A stretch of DNA of 64,000 bases from Terrimesophilobacter sp963702165. Its GTDB lineage: Bacteria > Actinomycetota > Actinomycetes > Actinomycetales > Microbacteriaceae. The notes beneath the pieces are model-generated. The model saw nothing but the letters and a program-made list of their open reading frames with translations. It made no database searches and was not told the origin of the DNA. The translations under genes and the position numbers were made by a program. Location of the stretch: NCBI GenBank assembly GCA_963702165.1, contig OY969722.1, positions 1,488,001 through 1,552,000 of the forward strand. Direction: 5' to 3'. This document shows positions 60,369-64,000 of this stretch, piece after piece. How positions within the stretch are numbered: position 1 is the first letter of the stretch; each line of letters starts with the position of its first letter.

Positions 60369-61507
60369 CAGTTCTTCTCTCTCTTATAGAACGGCAGTGC
60401 GGTGACGGTCGCGGGAATCTTGGTTCCGCGCACGTCGATGGTCAGTTCGGTTCCGATTTCGGTGAGTGCTGGGTCGACCATTGCCATGGCAATCGGATGG
60501 CCCAGCGTCGGAGATAGGGCACCGCTCGTGATCACGCCCACCTCGGTATCGCCGTCGAACACGGCATAGCCCGCTCGACCGGCGCGGCGGCCCTCGGTGA
60601 CGAGCCCGACGAGCACACGGGCGCCATCCGGAAGTCCCGACTCGATCGCCTCCCGGCCCACGAAGTCGCCCTCCTTGGCGAGTGCCACGACACGACCGAG
60701 ACCCGCCTGCGCGGGCAGGATGTCACGGCCGAGCTCGTGCCCGTAGAGCGGCATGCCTGCTTCCAGCCGCAGCGTGTCGCGGCTGGCAAGGCCGGCGGGG
60801 GCCAGGCCGAACGGCTCGCCCGCGGCGAGCAGCGCTTGCCACAGCTTCGCGGCATCCGCCACGTCGACGTACAGCTCGAAGCCGTCCTCGCCGGTGTACC
60901 CGGTGCGGGCGATGAGCACCGACCCGTCACCGAACCATCCGGCGGTGGACCAGTAGTTCTTGACGTCGCGAAGGGCCGGCTGCCCGTCCATGATGCGCAG
61001 GCCCTCCGTGGTCTCGAGCACCTCGAGCGCGCGCGGACCCTGAACGGCAAGGATCGCGACGTCATCGCTGATGTCGCGGACGGTGAGGTTTTCGAAACCC
61101 GCAGCACGTTCGCGGAAGGCGGCGAACGCGGCGTCACGGTTGCCGGCGTTCACGACCACCGCGTATTCGTTGTCGGCATTGTGGTAGACGATGAGGTCGT
61201 CGATGATGCCGCCGCTGGGGTCGAGCAGCAGGCTGTACTTGGCTTGCATGAGCCTGGTGGCGGAGAGCTTGCCGGCGAGCGCGTAGTCGAGGAAGGCCGC
61301 GGCGTCCTCGCCCGTCACGCTGATGTTGCCCATGTGGGAGACATCGAAGATGCCCGCGGCGTTGCGGACGGCGTGGTGTTCGTTGAGGTCTGAGCCGTAG
61401 CTGACCGGCATCTGCCAGCCGCCGAAGTCGGTGAAGCTGGCGCCGGCGGCGACGTGCAGTTCGTGGAGCGGTGACTGCTTGCTGTCTACGGACGAGGTAT
61501 CGGACAC
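60368..61507 (-). CDS. gcvT: Glycine cleavage system T protein (aminomethyltransferase)
   Basis: Transfers the methylene group from GcvH to tetrahydrofolate with release of ammonia. The 379-residue protein has the GcvT folate-binding domain (FTDFGGWQMPVSYGS, FDVSHMGNISVTG, and RTGYTGEDGFELY with the catalytic Asp region) and the C-terminal barrel domain (FVGREAIES). The GTG start was chosen for AGGAG 5 nt upstream; five more codons are possible. It is first in the operon, behind a glycine riboswitch. Confidence 0.96.
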   Translation of the reverse strand: MSDTSSVDSKQSPLHELHVAAGASFTDFGGWQMPVSYGSDLNEHHAVRNAAGIFDVSHMGNISVTGEDAAAFLDYALAGKLSATRLMQAKYSLLLDPSGGIIDDLIVYHNADNEYAVVVNAGNRDAAFAAFRERAAGFENLTVRDISDDVAILAVQGPRALEVLETTEGLRIMDGQPALRDVKNYWSTAGWFGDGSVLIARTGYTGEDGFELYVDVADAAKLWQALLAAGEPFGLAPAGLASRDTLRLEAGMPLYGHELGRDILPAQAGLGRVVALAKEGDFVGREAIESGLPDGARVLVGLVTEGRRAGRAGYAVFDGDTEVGVITSGALSPTLGHPIAMAMVDPALTEIGTELTIDVRGTKIPATVTALPFYKREKN

Positions 61508-61550
61508 GAGTTCTCCTGGCACTAATTGGCGAAGCCTGTGCGGCTACAAG

Positions 61551-61729
61551 AACTCCCCCTCTGTCATGGGCCTGAGAGTTTCACCGGCTGTAGCCAGTTT
61601 TCACCGTGGGCGGGATGCGCAAAGCGAATCCACTTTCCAGAGTGGCCGTGCCGACGCGGTACATGAGACCTGAGAGATTGGCGGGGAGGCTTGCTCCTTC
61701 GGTGTTCATCGCTTGCGACGAACTCTCCC
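61551..61729 (-). ncRNA. Tandem glycine riboswitch
   Basis: On the minus strand the leader of gcvT has both glycine aptamers in order. Aptamer 1 runs from GGGAGAG (61729) through CACCGAAGGAGCAA to AATCTCTCAGGT; aptamer 2 begins at CTCTGGAAAG and runs through GGTGAAACTCTCAGGC to GACAGAGGGGGAG. These are the diagnostic conserved segments of the gcvT element. It most likely turns on gcvT-gcvH-gcvP when glycine is plentiful. The expression platform would lie in the 44 nt before the gcvT start. Confidence 0.93.
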
Positions 61730-61747
61730 GCATCGGTTGTTGGCCCG

Positions 61748-61777
61748 ATATTCGATTGTCATTGCACAGCCTAGCAA
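61748..61777 (-). promoter_or_regulatory. Promoter of the gcv operon
   Basis: Minus-strand TTGCTA (-35, 61772-61777) and GAATAT (-10, 61748-61753) with an 18-bp spacer, just upstream of the riboswitch. Confidence 0.4.
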
Positions 61778-61833
61778 CCACACACGACATCTCACTCACC
61801 GGAACGAAAGGGCATGGCACACGAAGTCGTCGG

Positions 61834-61895
61834 TACACTGACGCTCGGCGCAAGTTCGGCTCACCCCTTCGGGTGGCCGCACTTGAGCGGCCACC
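61834..61895 (+). promoter_or_regulatory. etfB promoter (TACACT) and leader hairpin
   Basis: TACACT at 61834-61839 would start a leader of about 75 nt. The leader has a perfect 9-bp hairpin, GGTGGCCGC-acttga-GCGGCCACC at 61872-61895, ending 25 nt before the etfB start. The hairpin leaves the ribosome binding site AAAGGAG free. It may be an mRNA stabiliser or a regulatory element. Confidence 0.45.
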
Positions 61896-61920
61896 GGCGA
61901 CAACGCAAAGGAGCAAGCGA

Positions 61921-62691
61921 GTGAGGATTATCGCGCTGATCAAGCAGGTACCGGATACGGGCGGTGAGCGACGTCTCGACCTGACGACCGGTCTGCTGGA
62001 CAGAGATGCTAGCGACAAGATCATCGACGAGATCAACGAGCGCGCGCTCGAGGTCGCACTCGCCTACAAGGACGCGAACAAGGGCGCCGAGGTCGTCGTC
62101 ATGACGATGGGCCCAGAGGATGCAACCGGCACCATCCGCAAGGCTCTCTCGATGGGCGCCGACTCTGGCATCCACATCGCCGATGGGTCGCTGGTCGGCT
62201 CGGACTCGGTGTGGAGCGGCGAGGTTCTGGCCGCCGCGCTGAAGCGCGAGCAGTTCGACCTGGTGGTCGCCGGCAACGAGTCGACCGACGGGCGCGGCGG
62301 AGTCGTGCCGATCATGATCGCCGAGCGCCTCGGGCTGCCGGCTCTCGGCTCCCTGGACTCTGTGGAGCTGTCGGAAGGGTCGGTGCGCGGTGAACGTGCG
62401 ACCGAATCCGGTTCGATGACGGTCAGCTCGCCGCTTCCCGCGGTGATCTCGGTGACCGAGCGGGCGGCCGAGCCGCGTTTCCCCAACTTCAAGGGCATCA
62501 TGACCGCTAAGAAGAAGCCGATCAGTGTGCTGTCGCTGTCCGAATTGGGCGTCGCCGAGGCATCCGGTGGCCGCTCGATGGTTCTCTCCACCCAGGAGCG
62601 ACCGGCCCGCACCGCCGGCAAGAAGATCGTCGATGACGGAAGCGCCGCGGCACAGCTGGCTGACTTCCTCGCGGCCGAGCGACTGATCTAG
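61921..62691 (+). CDS. etfB: Electron transfer flavoprotein beta subunit
   Basis: Beta subunit of ETF, which takes electrons from acyl-CoA and related dehydrogenases. The 256-residue protein starts MRIIALIKQVPD, has the family core INERALEVALAYKD and VVMTMGP (AMP-binding region) and VVAGNESTDGRGG, and ends with FLAAERLI. The GTG has AAAGGAG 7 nt upstream. etfA follows after 15 bp. Confidence 0.96.
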   Translation: MRIIALIKQVPDTGGERRLDLTTGLLDRDASDKIIDEINERALEVALAYKDANKGAEVVVMTMGPEDATGTIRKALSMGADSGIHIADGSLVGSDSVWSGEVLAAALKREQFDLVVAGNESTDGRGGVVPIMIAERLGLPALGSLDSVELSEGSVRGERATESGSMTVSSPLPAVISVTERAAEPRFPNFKGIMTAKKKPISVLSLSELGVAEASGGRSMVLSTQERPARTAGKKIVDDGSAAAQLADFLAAERLI

Positions 62692-62706
62692 AGAGGGATG
62701 CGAAGA

Positions 62707-63678
62707 ATGTCGAACGTACTTGTACTCGCCGAGGTCACCCCGACGGGCGAGCTCAGCGCCACCGTTCCCTCCCTGCTCGCCGCTGCGGCGAAGCTCGGAA
62801 CCCCGGTCGCAGTCGTCGCCACCGCGCCCGGTGTCGGCGGCGCGCTGACCGAGCAGCTCGGCTCGCTGGGAGCGCAGAAGGTCTACCTCGCCGAGACGGA
62901 TGCCGCCGGGTCGGTGCTCTCCGGCGCCGCCGCCGACGCCCTGACCTCCGCGGTCGAGGCGCTGCAGCCATCCGCTGTGCTGCTGGCCGGCTCGATCGAC
63001 GGTCGCGAGGCGGCCGCCCGGCTGGCCGTGCGCACCAACGGCGGACTGGTGCACGACGCAGTCGACCTGCGCGCCGACGGCGACAAGGTGGTTGCCACCC
63101 ACTCGGTGTTCGGCGGGGCATACACGGTCGAGTCCACGGTCGAGGGCGGGCTCGCGATCGTCACGGTGCGGCACGGGTCGGTCGAAGGGACGGCGGATGC
63201 CGCCACCCCTGAGATCGTGAACGCCGACGTGAACGTGGACGCGAGCAGGTACGCGGCCATCGACTCGTTCAACAACGTCAAGGCCGAGACCACGCGGCCC
63301 GAACTGCTCGGCGCCGCCAAGGTGGTCTCCGGAGGTCGCGGGCTCGGCTCGAAGGAAGCCTTCGACCTGGTGGAGAAGCTGGCCGACTCGCTCGGCGCTG
63401 CAGTCGGCGCATCCCGCGCGGCAGTCGACGCGGGCTACGTGCCGCAGAGCTACCAGGTCGGGCAGACCGGCGTCTCGGTGTCGCCGCAGCTGTACATCGC
63501 GCTGGGCATCTCCGGCGCGATCCAGCACCGCGCGGGCATGCAGACCGCGAAGACCATCGTCGCGATCAACAAGGACGCTGACGCGCCCATCTTCGAGATC
63601 GCCGACTTCGGGATCGTCGGTGACATCTTCACCATCGTCCCGCAACTCGTCGAAGCCATTGAGGCGCGCGCCAAGTAG
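62707..63678 (+). CDS. etfA: Electron transfer flavoprotein alpha subunit
   Basis: Alpha subunit of ETF, 323 residues, carrying the FAD. The C-terminal FAD domain has VVSGGRGLGSKEAFDLVE, GASRAAVDAGYVP, VGQTGVSVSPQLYIALGISG and AINKDADAPIFEIADFG, all diagnostic. The ATG at 62707 gives the conserved start MSNVLVLAE and has AGAGAGGG about 9 nt upstream; an ATG three codons earlier is possible. It is cotranscribed with etfB. Confidence 0.96.
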   Translation: MSNVLVLAEVTPTGELSATVPSLLAAAAKLGTPVAVVATAPGVGGALTEQLGSLGAQKVYLAETDAAGSVLSGAAADALTSAVEALQPSAVLLAGSIDGREAAARLAVRTNGGLVHDAVDLRADGDKVVATHSVFGGAYTVESTVEGGLAIVTVRHGSVEGTADAATPEIVNADVNVDASRYAAIDSFNNVKAETTRPELLGAAKVVSGGRGLGSKEAFDLVEKLADSLGAAVGASRAAVDAGYVPQSYQVGQTGVSVSPQLYIALGISGAIQHRAGMQTAKTIVAINKDADAPIFEIADFGIVGDIFTIVPQLVEAIEARAK

Positions 63679-63699
63679 GCGCGGAAAGGGTCTGACTGC

Positions 63700-64000
63700 A
63701 TGTCGCCGAAGGTCAAGGACGCACTTCGCCAGTACTGGCCGCTGATCTGGCTGGCGCCGTTCGGCATCATCATGGTCGCATCCGCGGTGCTGATCGCGAT
63801 CACCATCCGCGAGACGCCGCTGGTGCAGGACTTCATGACCACCTACCCGGGGCAGACCGAGCTGCCAGAGTCGGCGCCGGTCGGGTTCCCGGCGTGGCTG
63901 GGCTGGACACACTTCCTGAACGGGCTGATGCTGCTGCTGATCATCCGTTCCGGGTGGATGGTGCGCACCGTGCAGCGACCGGAGGCCTACTGGACTCGCA
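63700..64000 (+). CDS. Membrane protein, cytochrome b-like N-terminus (3' end outside window)
   Basis: The first 100 codons of a membrane protein: MSPKVKDALRQYWPLIWLAP, then a membrane helix (about 14-36), a periplasmic segment with TTYPGQTELPESAPVGFPAW and a second helix with GWTHFLNGLMLLLIIRSGW, where the His could bind haem. The pattern suggests a cytochrome b/b6- or b561-type domain, possibly a membrane oxidoreductase linked to the ETF genes 21 bp upstream. GGAAAGGG lies about 10 nt before the ATG. The remainder is outside the window. Confidence 0.7.
   Translation, partial: MSPKVKDALRQYWPLIWLAPFGIIMVASAVLIAITIRETPLVQDFMTTYPGQTELPESAPVGFPAWLGWTHFLNGLMLLLIIRSGWMVRTVQRPEAYWTR

Overview
This window is a stretch of a high-GC actinobacterial chromosome, most likely from the Microbacteriaceae. 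The evidence is an mshB mycothiol gene, the AdnA/AdnB recombination helicase-nuclease pair, the actinobacterial small proteins DUF3107 and DUF3117, and a gene order at 1-17800 (UPF0182, PDZ-Lon, DUF2342, ThiF-like, UvrD2, NudC, AdnB, AdnA) that matches from memory the Mycobacterium tuberculosis Rv3193c-Rv3202c block. At least seventeen genes carry a TANNNT hexamer 6-8 nt before the start codon, the usual mark of leaderless actinobacterial mRNAs. I found no tRNA, rRNA, insertion sequence, prophage or CRISPR array, so this is mainly core chromosome.

Layout. 1-18400: envelope proteins, DNA repair helicases, NudC, a kinase-dead phosphotransferase, an MFS/LysR divergent pair, DUF3107 and a small membrane protein. 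18500-24500: a ferritin-like protein, a DEAD-box RNA helicase, a PHP phosphoesterase, a membrane-anchored EEP hydrolase and aminopeptidase P. 24500-28000: a stress protein and an operon of a MgtE/CBS-like protein, a DUF1003 protein and Mrp. 28000-36800: a membrane protein divergent from a NarL-type two-component system, a decarboxylase/transporter/aldehyde dehydrogenase cluster, TatB, an O-methyltransferase and DUF3117. 36860-44750: lysine/DAP genes (dapE, dapD, dapC), a PIG-V-like mannosyltransferase, citrate synthase, ferredoxin, mshB and a lipoprotein. 44800-56000: typA and a peptide ABC transporter with two substrate-binding proteins and an inverted PH-domain gene inside it. 56000-64000: a CPBP membrane protein, gcvT-gcvH-gcvP behind a tandem glycine riboswitch, etfB-etfA and the start of a membrane protein.

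Two patterns run through the whole window. First, almost every convergent gene junction longer than about 90 bp is filled by a long imperfect palindrome built from a few recurring sequence families. Three unrelated families share a tandem period of 19 nt (18-19). This is the best candidate here for an undescribed element class. Second, six apparent +1 single-base insertions, all G or C, break uvrD2, adnA, dapE (twice), dapD and the 5' end of gcvP. Because several of these genes should be needed for growth, uncorrected sequencing errors are the simplest explanation, and these loci are annotated here as frameshifted rather than truly dead.
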